Notes under the pieces: generated by a model
What the model saw: the letters and a program-made list of their open reading frames with translations, nothing else
Databases searched by the model: none
Told to the model about the DNA's origin: nothing
Program-made: the position numbers and the translations under genes
In this document: positions 44,238 to 55,095 of the stretch, piece by piece
How the letters are laid out: every line of letters begins with the position of its first letter
Numbering within the stretch: the stretch's first letter is position 1
Assembly: GCA_026119855.1 (NCBI GenBank)
Contig: JAOWBW010000027.1
Span: 682,001-746,000, forward strand
DNA from: Campanula takesimana
Taxonomy: Eukaryota > Streptophyta > Magnoliopsida > Asterales > Campanulaceae
Direction of reading: 5' to 3'
Length of the DNA stretch: 64,000 nucleotides

Positions 44238-46180
44238 CTACATAAGACTTCGGCTAATCGCATCAGCTACCACATTTGCCTTGCCCGGATGATAGGAAAT
44301 TGTACAATCGTAATCCTTCAATAGCTCCATCCATCTTCGTTGTCTATTATTCAACTCTTTCTGGGAGAAAAGATACTTCAAACTCTGATGATCTGTGAAA
44401 ATCTCAAACTTTGCTCCATAGAGATAATGTTTCCACTTGTGTAATGCAAAGACAATAGCTGCAAGCTCCATGTCATGGGTAGGATAATTCTGCTCACTCG
44501 GAGTCAACTTCCTCGAAGCATACGCAATACCCTTCCATTTTGCATTAATACACACCCGAGGCCTTCTTTAGAAGCATCACTATAGATTACCAAATCATCA
44601 TTACCATTAGGTAGGGCGAGAATAGGAGATGTAGTCAATCTCTTCTTCAACTCTTCAAAACTAGCTTGACATTTTTCATCCCATACATAAGGAATATTCT
44701 TTCGAGTCAACTGAGTCAAGGGAGTTGCAATCTTAGAAAACCCCTCAATAAACCTTCTGTAGTACCCAGCTAACCCCAAGAAACTTCGAATTTCTGTAAC
44801 TGATTCTGGCCTCCTCCAATTCACAATAGCCTCAACTTTGGATGGATCAACTAATATACCTTTATTGGAGATCACATGCCGAAGAAAAGATACTTCATTG
44901 AGCCAAAAAGCACACTTACTGAATTTAGCAAACAACTGCTTCTCACGAAGAATAAATAAAACCATTCGCAAATGCTGTTCATGCTCCTCCCGGGACTTGG
45001 AATAGACCAAAATATCATCAATAAATACAACCACGAAGGTATCAAGATAAGGTTTAAAGACCCTATTAATCATATCCATAAAAACAGCCGGAGCATTAGT
45101 CAACCCGAAAGGCATAACAAGAAACTCATAATGGCCATATCTACTACGAAAAGCAATTTTAGAAATGTCTTCAGAACGGATTTTCAACTGATGGTACCCA
45201 CTCCTCAAGTCAAGTTTTGAAAAGACAACTGACCCTTGAAGTTGATCAAATAAATCATCAATATGAGGAAGCGGATATTTATTCTTTATAGTTACCTGAT
45301 TCAGCTTTCTGTAGTCAATACACAGCCTCAAGGACCCATCTTTCTTTTTAACAAACAATACTGGAGCTCCCCACGGAGATACACTAGGACGAATGAATCC
45401 TCGATCAAGTAACTCTTGCAACTGAACCTTCAACTCTTTCAATTCAGCTGGGGCCATTCTGTAAGGTGCCTCAGATATAGGAGCTGTACCTGGAAGTAAG
45501 TCAATACAGAACTCTATTTCCCGGTCAGGAGGCATAGCATACTCAGAAGAAAATACATCTGAAAATTCTTTAACAATAGGCACATCCCCAATATCAGGAA
45601 TCCTTTTAGTAGTATCAAGAACACTAGCCAAATACCCCGCACAACCACGGTTCAACAACTTTCTAGCCTTCATATAAGAAATAATCCTAATCTCTCTACC
45701 CCAAGGAACAGTTTCAAAAGAAAATTTAGGAACATTTGGGATAGAAAATGTGACCACTTTATTAGCACAATCAACAGACGCATGATATTTACCCAACCAA
45801 TCCATACCCAAGATAACATCAAAATCTTGTAATGGTAAGATAACTAAATCAGCAGGTAAAACATGCTCACGTATATGCACATCACAAGAATGCAACACCT
45901 CATTGGTCACCAAACACTCCCCTATAGGAGTTGACACCTCTAACACATAAGGTAGAGATTCAGAAGACATATGCAATCGAGAAGCAAAATGCACAGACAC
46001 ATAAGAATGCGATAAGCCAGGGTCAATAAGTGTACGTGCCCTCAAACTAGACACAAAAATAATACCTCCTATCACATTAGAGGACTCCGAAGCCTGTTGC
46101 TGAGAAATAGCAAAGACACGACCCTGAACCTTAGGCTTGCCTGAGGAATCCCTTTTCTGACCCTGAGAGGACCCAACCAC
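44238..46180 (-). pseudogene. G3 protease, RT and RNase H, 558-codon open stretch then frameshift
   Basis: Protease (ARTLIDPGLSHSYVSVHFA; D-P-G), linker VILGMDWLGKYHASVDC, RT (DLRSGYHQLKIRSEDISK, MPFGLTNAPAVFM, VVVFIDDILVYSK), then VIYSDASKEGLGCVLMQNG. A frameshift near 44530 is followed by RNase H (RKLTPSEQNYPTHDMELAA, FEIFTDHQSLKYLFSQ, GKANVVADAISRS). RT is intact, so this is the best preserved chromovirus RT in the window. A TAA near 46193 separates it from gag. Confidence 0.92.
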
Positions 46181-46192
46181 ACTTCCCGATGC

Positions 46193-47146
46193 TTACATCC
46201 TATAGTTAGGGCAATCCCTCTGAAAATGTCCTAACTGACCACAGTTCAAACACTTGCCCTGCTTCTTCCAACATCTCTCTTATGAATGCCCTTCTTTCTG
46301 ACAATAATTACAAACTCCTCTACTCTGACTCCCTGAAGTATTATTTTGATTTCTGTTACCTGACTATCTTTGAGAAAACCCTTTAAATTGTGAAGATCCA
46401 CCTTGATTTCCTCTACTCTCACCACGTTGTGGTTGCCTAACTTGCTTCCCAGCGCCTAACAATTCCATTTTCCTTTTATGTTCCTCAATGTCATGCTCCA
46501 CCTGGTAAGCTGGATCAACTGCATCCTGAAAATCTTGTAACTTATGGGATACTAGCTGAGTTCTAATCACGGTTTCAAACCTTTCACAAACCTCGAAGCC
46601 TTCCTCTCCTCAGTTGCCACTAGGTGAGTACAATACCTGGACAACTCTGAAAATTTAGCTGAATATTGAGCAATTGACATAGAACTTGCTCCAAGTTAAG
46701 AAATTCCATCTCCTTCCTGTCTTGATCTACTCGAGGAATGAGGTGTTCTTTGAACTTTCCCAGAAAATTCTCCAAGTGTAAGGTACATGAGTCTCATCCC
46801 ATTTAGTTTTCAAAGCTTTCCACCAATGCTCAGCCGCTCCATTCAATTTATAGGTAGCAAACCTGACTTGATCTTCCTCCGAACATCTCAAAGAATCAAA
46901 GATCTTTTCCATCGATTCAATCCACCTTTCAGTTTTAGATACATCGGGCTCTCCATCATACTCCATAGGCTTCATTTTCAGAAACTGTTCTAGGCCATAT
47001 CTTGGTGGTACCTGTTCCCTTTCTTGCCTCTGATCATTTATAGTTTTCATCGCTGCTTCGAACATTCCTTGGAACATAATTCGAGCCTCTTCTCTGGCAT
47101 CCCCTTGCCCCGAAGAGCCGGCCTGATCTCCGTCAGTTTCACCCAT
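46193..47146 (-). pseudogene. G3 gag, several stops and frameshifts
   Basis: Starts MGETDGDQAGSSGQGDARE and continues RYGLEQFLKMKPMEYDGEPD, NGAAEHWWKALKTKWDETH and LVSHKLQDFQDAV. The zinc-knuckle region around 46230-46320 can be read as two C-x2-C-x4-H-x4-C units, but it is interrupted by a TAA where the left copy has GAA. Frame changes occur near 46790, 46690 and 46575. Confidence 0.85.
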
Positions 47147-47242
47147 TTTTAATGGATACCTGCATCAAACACTCAACGTTACTCACTCTATACTCTACTA
47201 CCCTCCTAGGTCATTTAGTCATTCTAGACCATCTACAACCTA

Positions 47243-47254
47243 GCTCTGATACCA
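47243..47254 (-). other. Primer binding site of the full G3 interior
   Basis: The minus strand reads TGGTATCAGAGC, 2 bp inside the LTR start at 47257. Confidence 0.92.
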
Positions 47255-47256
47255 AC

Positions 47257-49351
47257 TGTCGCGCCCCGTACCCGTGGTCCTACTTGGCCCCACGCTCGGG
47301 ACACGAACGGAAGACGTTATGAAACCTTTTAGAAAATTTTTCGAAATGTCCTTTTAGAAAGTGGCACAAAATCACACTTGAAGTTCAAAGACTTCACTTA
47401 ACTTGAAACAAACTTTTACAAACACTTTCAAGACGAAAGTACTTAGCCCGAAGGCTTACAAACTTTTAAACAAATATACATACATCAACCTTTACCAAAA
47501 TAGATGGAACCATAAGAAGTACGGGTACTCTACCCAAAGGGTTTACATTTACATAATGTAACCTTCAACAAAACAAGTCCCAACTCTTACCAAACCAACG
47601 TCCTCCCGTGCCGAGTGTCCTATCCCTGGACCCGCCTTTATCTAAAACAGTAAACAAATAAGGGTGAGAATAAATCTCAGTAAGCTACTAAAATGCAACT
47701 ACGTTACATGCTGATATGATGATCATAAAGAAACAATATCAACAGTAATCATATAGCATATAGCACATAATATCAACTCATATATCACTTTTATCACATT
47801 GCCCACACTCCGGTGGATACCAAAGCCAAGGTTTACCCAATAACCATAACTGATGAGAATACCATCTGAGAAACCCATCTGAACAGCATAAATAGCTGAA
47901 GCCGTCGGGATCCCGAAAACCAAACCATAATCAATAAAACCAAGTAACCAGAGAGGGAAATATGACACAAAGTCATAACCCAAATACTCACCAAAGGGAG
48001 CAATTCATCCCATCCAAGGCCAATCTGGACTGGGGAAACTAGAAGGCACAGTGGACATCTTATAGTGAACTTGGCTTGTGTGCCACTATAATTCTCCCAC
48101 CACCTGACTCACAAGCTCCAATGGAAAACCTTATAGTGGACTTACCTGTACCACTATAATTCTTCCATTGGCTGACTCCACAACATGACCAGCTGGACCT
48201 TTACAAAAGCACAGTAATGAATACTTGCTAAACAAAACTCGGGGCATTTAATCCAAGAAGGAACTAAGCCAAATACATCACAAGATGCACACAAAGAATC
48301 CTTATAAAGAGTCCATAAAAAGGACATTTAATCCATTACTAACATTCCACAATAATCATCTAAGTACTTTAGGACACTATCCAAAAACTAGACCAAGGTT
48401 GATCTCTAAACTCTTAGTTGAAAACTCTAAACTTTTCCAGACAACTGGGCGGTCGCCCAAACAGGGCTGTGCGGCCGCCCAAAATACTCTGTCCCAAGAA
48501 GAAAATCCTTCAGATAGATGTGCGGCCGCACACCCATTTTTTGGCGGCCGCCCACATCACCCGGCAGGCCTAAAAACTTAACCAAAGTTTACTCCTTTTG
48601 TTTCACAAGCATAACATATACTCTGCACAATTTAATACACAACATTAGCAACTCTCATTAACAACTTCCATTAGATTACAACATGCTTCTAAACCATTTC
48701 CCATACTCAGCTACAACCAAAATCATATACTCCTTTTGTCCCAAAATTACAAATATAGCAAATATTACCCAAATCACAAAATTAACAAGTAGGAGTATCA
48801 TATATAGCATATATGACTATTTTAACATTTAAAGGGGAATTAGTAACTTACCTAGTTCCGGAAAAAGTGTCGCTGAAATAAGTTTTGTTCGGCTAGAAAT
48901 GACCTACTCGATGCCCTGATCATTTTTATATAATTAGTTTTTAAAACGGGTAAGTAAATAAAAAGAATTAAATCGAAATGGGTCGAACTTACCTTTTTCT
49001 CCTAACCCTAACTGAGACGTAGAGAGTTGCAGAACAAATGAAATACACAGTGAAGGAAAGAAAGAAGGAAAGTTTCTTAAATATCTTACCCATTTTTACA
49101 ACTTGGTCACCCAACTTTCAAAGTTAACACTTAAGCCCCTTAACTTATAATTTCAACTAGGACCCTAAAGTTTCAACTTAAATCATTTAACTCCTTTAAT
49201 CATTATTTTTACTAACTAAGTAAATAACACAAATAATCAAGTATGATATGAAAATCATAAAATATAATGCAACACATAAAATGCACATATAAGTCAAATA
49301 AAAATCCCCAAAAGTATAAAATAAATAGGGACGGGTTTTGGGGTCGCTACA
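47257..49351 (-). repeat. G3 5' LTR (right), ~2.1 kb
   Basis: Runs from TGTCGCGCCCC to GGGGTCGCTACA. Palindrome module at 48446-48554 (starts 48446, 48468, 48519, 48541; spacing 22-51-22). The right end joins copia RT codons, fixing the insertion point. Confidence 0.93.
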
Positions 49352-50582
49352 CGTCAAAACCGCTTTCCTGAATGGAAAACTACAAGAGGATGTGTATATG
49401 ACACAACCAAAAGGTTTTGAACAAAATTCTAAGGTATGCAAATTGCAGAGATCCATCTATGGATTGAAGCAAGCTTCTAGGAGTTGGAATATCCGTTTTG
49501 ATGAATCGGTCAAAGAGTTTGGTTTCATCAAGAACGAAGATGAGCCTTGTGTATACAAGAACATTAGTGGGAGCATAGTGCTTTTCCTTGTTTTATATGT
49601 GGATGACATATTGCTCATTAGAAACGACATTCCTACACTTCAGTCTGTGAAGACTTGGTTAGGAAAGTGCTTCGCAATGAAAGATATGGGTAAAGCCGCA
49701 TATATTCTTAGCATTAAGATCTATAGATATAGATCAAGGAGGCTACTTGGTTTAAGCCAAAGTACATACATTGACAAGGTCATTAGAAGATTCCGTATGG
49801 AAAATTCTAAGAGAGGCACCTTGCCCGTGTTACATGGAGTTTCTCTAAGCAAGACTCAATGTCCTAAGACAAAAGATGAGCGTGAGAAAATGAATGATGT
49901 TCCATATGCTTCGGCAATTGGGTCCATCATGTATGCCATGATTTGTACTAGGCCGGATGTGTCTTATGCTTTGAGCATGACAAGTAGATACCAATCCGAC
50001 CCTGGCGAAAATCACTGGATAGCTGCAAAAGCGATTCTTAAGTACTTAAGAAGAACTAAAGACTCGTTTTTGGTCTATGGAGGAATGGAAGATGATCTCG
50101 TTGTAAATGCTTACACGGATGCAAGCTTCCAAACCGATAAAGATGATAGCCGATCGCAATCGGGTTTTGTGTTTATGTTAAATGGTGGAGCTGTAAGCTG
50201 GAAGAGTTCCAAGCAGAGTACAACCGCTGATTCTACAACAGAAGCTGAGTATATTGCTGCATCGGATGCTGCAAAGGAAGCTGTTTGGATTAAGAAGTTC
50301 ATAACAGAACTTGAAGTGGTTCCTAGTATTGCTAATCCAATAGACCTTTATTGCGATAATAATGGTGCTATTGCTCAAGCAAAGGAACCAAGAGCACATC
50401 AGAAATCCAAACACATACTTAGGCATTTTCATATCATTCGAGAGATCGTTGATAGGGGAGACGTAAATATATGCAGAGTACCTACTGATGACAATGTTGC
50501 GGACCCGCTAACAAAGGGACTTCCACAAGCTAAACATGATGGTCATATTAGGTCCATGGGTATTAGATACATGGGATATTAG
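49352..50582 (+). pseudogene. Ty1/copia RT and RNase H, 5' truncated by G3
   Basis: Begins inside RT at VKTAFLNGKLQEDVYMTQPK and continues through YGLKQASRSWNIRFDESVKE, catalytic YVDDILLI and YASAIGSIMYAMICTRPDV to RNase H (YTDASFQTDKDDSRSQSGF, STTEAEYIAASDAAKEAVWI, CDNNGAIAQAKEPRAHQ), ending ADPLTKGLPQAKHDGHI and TAG. No internal stops. It lacks gag, protease, integrase and the RT start, which must lie left of G3 and are not in the window. A different copia clade from the SIRE-like fragment. Confidence 0.93.
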
Positions 50583-50587
50583 GCCTA

Positions 50588-50602
50588 GGGCAAGTGGGAG
50601 AT
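50588..50602 (+). other. Polypurine tract of the copia
   Basis: GGGCAAGTGGGAGAT directly before the LTR start TGTTGG, a common plant copia arrangement. Confidence 0.85.
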
Positions 50603-52095
50603 TGTTGGTAGTGGTGCCCTAGGCACATTTAATAAACGTTGTAATTGTTATCATTTATTTCATATCAATAAAGAGATGTTTTGATTATTATTGTTGTTCA
50701 TGTTTACTTATAATAATCTCCGTCCCTAGTACTTGTTAAGCACTAGTATAAAGGCTAAATGATCATAGGATGATCATGTTAGATTTATGGGTACTTGTTT
50801 GGAACAAGGTACTGGACATGACCCGCTCTATGAGATTTATGTCATGGTCTATGTCGTACATATATATCATATTAGTTATGTCATTTGAATCCTTAGACAT
50901 GAAGTTATTATAGTCTTCCACTTGATGAAGATTATGTTTGACATATTCAAACGCTACCTTTAACCGGGTAGTTATAAAGGGTATGATTGGCATGATCGGA
51001 TTCACGTAGGGAAGAATAATAAGCTAAATGGATTTGTCCCTCCTCGGAGAGATGTCAAGCTTGGGCCTCTCGTAGGAATGATGTTGATGAAATGTTCGGC
51101 CGGACTCAAATGAATTGATTGGATCAATGTCACTTGGATTATCAACATATTCGGAATCGAGAAAGTATTGAACAAAACAAGTTGACTCTTTGACCATGAC
51201 TTGTGTTCAATGATATCGTGGACAAAAGGATTATGACATATTCTAAAGGAATGCGAACTTGTATCTAAGTTATACTATTTGGGTAGGTATGATGGTTTGC
51301 TAGAACCTAATCATATCTTATGGTTTCATGTTTGAACCCATTGCCAACTTAGTATAATCCTAGAGGGTCACACACAATAGAACGAATTTTTAAAAGGACT
51401 ACATTGGAATTTTGGAAATTCTGGACATTCTGGGGAAGAGGGCGACCGCACAGTATGGACTGGGCGGCCGCACACTTATCTCAGTTTTGTACCAGTTTTG
51501 TTTCAGATAGTTGTGCGACCGCACAAAGGTTTTTGGGCGGCCGCACAGTACTGTCGGGTGGCAGATTCCTAATTTGATTAGGAAACGAATTTTTGACGGA
51601 TTTTGACACAAGTTTCCTATTTGGAATAGGTCATACTTGTGTATAAAAGACCAAATTCGGCCAGCACTCTAAGCTAATGATTTTGTGAGTCTCAAAGAGT
51701 TTGAGAGAGGGTTTATTTTGTTCTAAGACATTCTTGGTTGAAGAACAAAATAATACACAAAATAAATTCCATATAGTTGTTTTGATTGTGGAAAAGTGTT
51801 TCACAATTTGGTCTAGCAACCAAGATCAAAGAAGTTCCTTTGATATTCATTCGAAGTGTGGATACCGCTAGAGGGTGAAAATCATCATCTTCAAAGTTCG
51901 TGTTTAAGCTTTGTGATCGTGATCAAGTCTTCAAACCTCCACCAAAGACCAAGAGAATTTGATAGCCATCAAGGGTTAGTTTATTCCTTTATTCTTATGT
52001 TGTATTTGATTTAATCATATGAACGGATCCATGGCTTTGGGTTTCAAAATTTTAAATGCTAAATTCCGCTGCGCATGTTTGATCGAAACCCAACA
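50603..52095 (+). repeat. Copia 3' LTR, 1,493 bp
   Basis: Runs from TGTTGG to CCAACA, a perfect 6-bp inverted pair. A TATA box TATAAAA lies at 51642-51648, 95 bp downstream of the palindrome module. The following CTTGC is the target-site sequence; the intact Tat B target reads CCTCTTGCAACTT at about 53442-53454. Confidence 0.93.
51439..51547. promoter_or_regulatory. Four 14-bp GC palindromes, spacing 22-51-22 (copia LTR)
   Basis: AGGGCGACCGCACA at 51439, TGGGCGGCCGCACA at 51461, TGTGCGACCGCACA at 51512 and TGGGCGGCCGCACA at 51534. The spacing is identical to the G3 LTR. The stretch before motif 3 also matches (TTCAGATAG). Confidence 0.93.
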
Positions 52096-53025
52096 CTTGC
52101 AACTTATCCCAATTGGTCATCATCGGCTCTCTTGGCTCTGGGGGTTCGACTTGAACTCCCCCCTTCACAATGTAACGGCTCATATAAAAGGTATAAGGAC
52201 GAAGGTTGGGGGTTTTAAACGGAGTCCCTTGAGACCTGGCTTGGCTTTTCTTCCGAGCCACTTCCTTATCCATCCTGAGGTCTCTGGGGGTGGATTTGTA
52301 TCCCAAGCCATGAAGCGTGTTTTGCTCTTTGATCTTAACGATCTTGTGAGTCCCTTGGAGCTCCCTTCCTAGTCCGAGCCCCGGGAGGTAGCGCATCAGA
52401 CGCATCATTCTCATCGCAGGAGGAATCTTATCCTTAGTGAGCGTGAGATCTACACAACAAATATGGGTTTTGGGTGGTACTTCTGTGAAGCCAGTTAAAG
52501 CCATGCCGCTTCCCTCATGCTTAATTTCTAACATAGGAATCCCATTGGTGTTGGTTCCTTCTGTGGTCACACTGTCCCTATAAATAGTTGTCAAGTTACC
52601 CCCTTGCACGTATTTTACACATTGATGGAGAGTGGAGGCGACCCCGTTGACTTTGTGGAGCCACGGGCGTCCCAATAAGGCAGTGAAGGATATGGGGATG
52701 TCGAGCACTTGGAAGTCGGTCGACATCATTTGTTTCCCAAACCAAAGGTTAAAAGTGGCGACCCCTAAGACTGAGCGGGCCGTGGAATCATAAGCCTTGA
52801 CAGTGATCACAGGAGGCTTTAGGTCGGTGGTCTCAAGGCCAAGTAGGTCCATCATCTTGGCGAGGAGGACATTCATGGCGGAGCCGTTATCGACCAAAAC
52901 CAGAGGGAGGCGGCGATCGTCCAATTGTATCGTGATGTAAAGGGCCTCGTTATGGCTAGCCCCAAACTTCGGCAAATCCAAATATGTGAATGTGATGATA
53001 TTTCCATACTGAACACTTCAGAGGC
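52096..53025 (-). pseudogene. Tat B protease region, duplicate copy 1
   Basis: Encodes MDLPKFGASHNEALYITIQL, active-site LVDNGSAMNVLLAKM, DFQVLDIPISFTALLGRPWL and YLPGLGLGRELQG. It matches 53449-54350 almost base for base; the few differences include DDRRLPLVLV against DDRRLPRVLV. It ends at the copia LTR on the left. On the right it joins the spacer at GAACACTT/CAGAGGC. Confidence 0.9.
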
Positions 53026-53462
53026 ATGTCCGTTGGCTTTGCAAGAGTGTGTGGGTCAAAGGTCATAAGAGGTCCATCTTCAATCACGGCAATCATTTCC
53101 TTTTCGAAGTCAATTAGGTCAGGTACAACGAAGTCTTCTCCGAACATTCTTTGCATTACCACACCGTTCCACTCATTGCCCATAGCATCCTTGGCGGCGC
53201 CCCTAGGAACTTCCTCCTCAAACCTGTATTCGCCATTTTGTCCCCAGACGGATACCCTTTCCTTGCTAGCTCCCGTCACAGACAAGGTTTCAAACTCTTT
53301 TACCATTTCGGGCACCCTCTTGAAGGTGTATTTGTGGCTGATAGTAGTATCAGTAGGATCTTTTATCTTGGGCGTATCCAGAAATACCCTCCTCACGGGG
53401 TTTGTCACCACCCCTTGGAACCTTTTGAGATCCTCTTGCAACTTATCCCAATTGGTCATCAT
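53026..53462 (-). pseudogene. Tat B segment downstream of protease
   Basis: Encodes MMTNWDKLQEDLKRFQGVVT, YTFKRVPEMVKEFETLSVTG and MIAVIEDGPLMTFDPHTLAK. No domain recognised. In the element direction it follows the protease linker. In this window it lies between the two protease copies because of the tandem duplication. Confidence 0.7.
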
Positions 53463-54971
53463 CGGCTCTCTTGGCTCTGGGGTTCGACTTGAACTCCCCC
53501 CTTCACAAAGTAACGGCTAATACAAAGGTATAAGGACGAAGGTTGGGGGTTTTAAACGGAGTCCCTTGAGACCTGGCTTGGCTTTTCTTCCGAGCCACTT
53601 CCTTATCCATCCTGAGGTCTCTGGGGGTGGGTTTGTATCCCAAGCCATGAAGCGTGTTTTTCTCTTTGATCTTAATGATCTTGTCAGTCCCTTGGAGCTC
53701 CCTTCCTAGTCCGAGCCCCGGGAGGTAGCGCATCAGACGCATCATTCTCATCGCAGGAGGAATCTTATCCTTGGTGAGCGTGAGATCTACACAACAAATG
53801 TGGGTTTTGGGTGGTACTTCTGTGAAGCCAGTCAAAGCCATGCCGCTTCCCTCATGCTTAATTTCTAACACAGGAATCCCATTGGTGTTGGTTCCTTCTG
53901 TGGTCACACTGTCCCTATAAATAGTTGTCAAGTTACCCCTTGCACGTATTTTACACATTGATGGAGAGTGGAGGCGACCCCGTTGACTTTGTGGAGCCAC
54001 GGGCATCCCAATAAGGCAGTGAAGGATATGGGGATGTCGAGCACTTGGAAGCCGGTCGACATCATTTGTTTCCCAAACCAAAGGTTAAAAGTGGCCACCC
54101 CTAAGACTGAGCGGGCCGCGGAATCATAAGCCTTGACAGTGATCACAGAAGGCTTTAGGTCGGTGATCTCAAGGCCAAGTAGGTCCATCATCTTGGCGAG
54201 GAGCACATTCATGGCGGAGCCGTTATCGACCAGAACCCGAGGGAGGCGGCGATCGTCCAATTGTATCGTGATGTAAAGGACCTCGTTATGGCTAGCCCCA
54301 AACTTCGGCAAATCCAAATATGTGAATGTGATGATATTTCCATACTGAACACTTCCGATCATTTGTACGGCTTCCTCGGGGGTAGCTGTAGTGGGTACCA
54401 TAGTGTGGGCCAAGCATTCCTCCAACTTGAGCTTATGAGGGTAGGAGGAAGTAAGGAGGGACCACAAAGATATGTTAGCTTGTGTCCTCTTAAGTTGGGC
54501 TAAGATGAGATCCTCTTCTCCGGGACCTGGGGGTTTCGCCTCGTCAAGAAGAAGGGGAGGCGCTCGGTGTTCCGGTGGTGGAGGTTTTTTAGGGTTCTCC
54601 GTGTGCACTTGCCCTGATCGAGTTAATACACTCACTTCCAAGGGGTCATCGACTTTTATCATCTCATCTCCGATAGGCGGAGGGTTTCGGGTACCATACG
54701 GGCATGCCTCCCTCCTTAACTCATTTACCGTGACCATTCGTTTTGGGGTGGATGTTGACCCACAAATTTCTCGTAGGGAGATAGGGTGGTGGTTCAGGCT
54801 CTTCCTGGCTCCCACAGTTTCACGGAGCTTTTCCAGGGTGAGCATGCAACAATAATTATCTGGGAACGCTGATCCGTCAAACAGTGGCGGTGGCCGAGAT
54901 AGTGGTGGCAAAGCTAAGAAATCATCCAAGGCTGGAAATTCCTCTTTTCCAATTTCGAGGAGAAAACACAA
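53449..54971 (-). pseudogene. Tat B protease region, copy 2, with upstream gag-PR linker
   Basis: The upstream part has FLALPPLSRPPPLFDGSAF and VSVLTRSGQVHTENPKKPPP. Then QMIGSVQYGNIITFTYLDLP, active-site RVLVDNGSAMNVLLAKM, and ISFTALLGCPWLHKVNG, where C replaces the R of copy 1. A frameshift near 53935 separates the linker with YLPGLGLGRELQG. Confidence 0.88.
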
Positions 54972-55095
54972 GGAGCCATATTTGAGGATACTTCATCATC
55001 ATCACTTTCACATAGGATTCGGAGCTCCTTGTGGGGTAGAGAACGAACGGCTTCTTTTATTTGGGTGAGATAGTCAATCATTTCTGGGATCTTTG

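Larger units (their letters stand above)
38753..49351 (-). mobile_element. Chromovirus G3 in partial interior - LTR - interior - LTR arrangement
   Basis: Two interiors share the middle LTR at 40550-42654. The middle LTR has a primer site on its left (serving the left interior) and a polypurine tract on its right (serving the right interior). This is the classical product of unequal recombination between LTRs, or an assembly artefact beside the gap. Chromodomain and primer site mark a Tekay-like chromovirus. The outer right end lies in copia RT. Confidence 0.85.
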
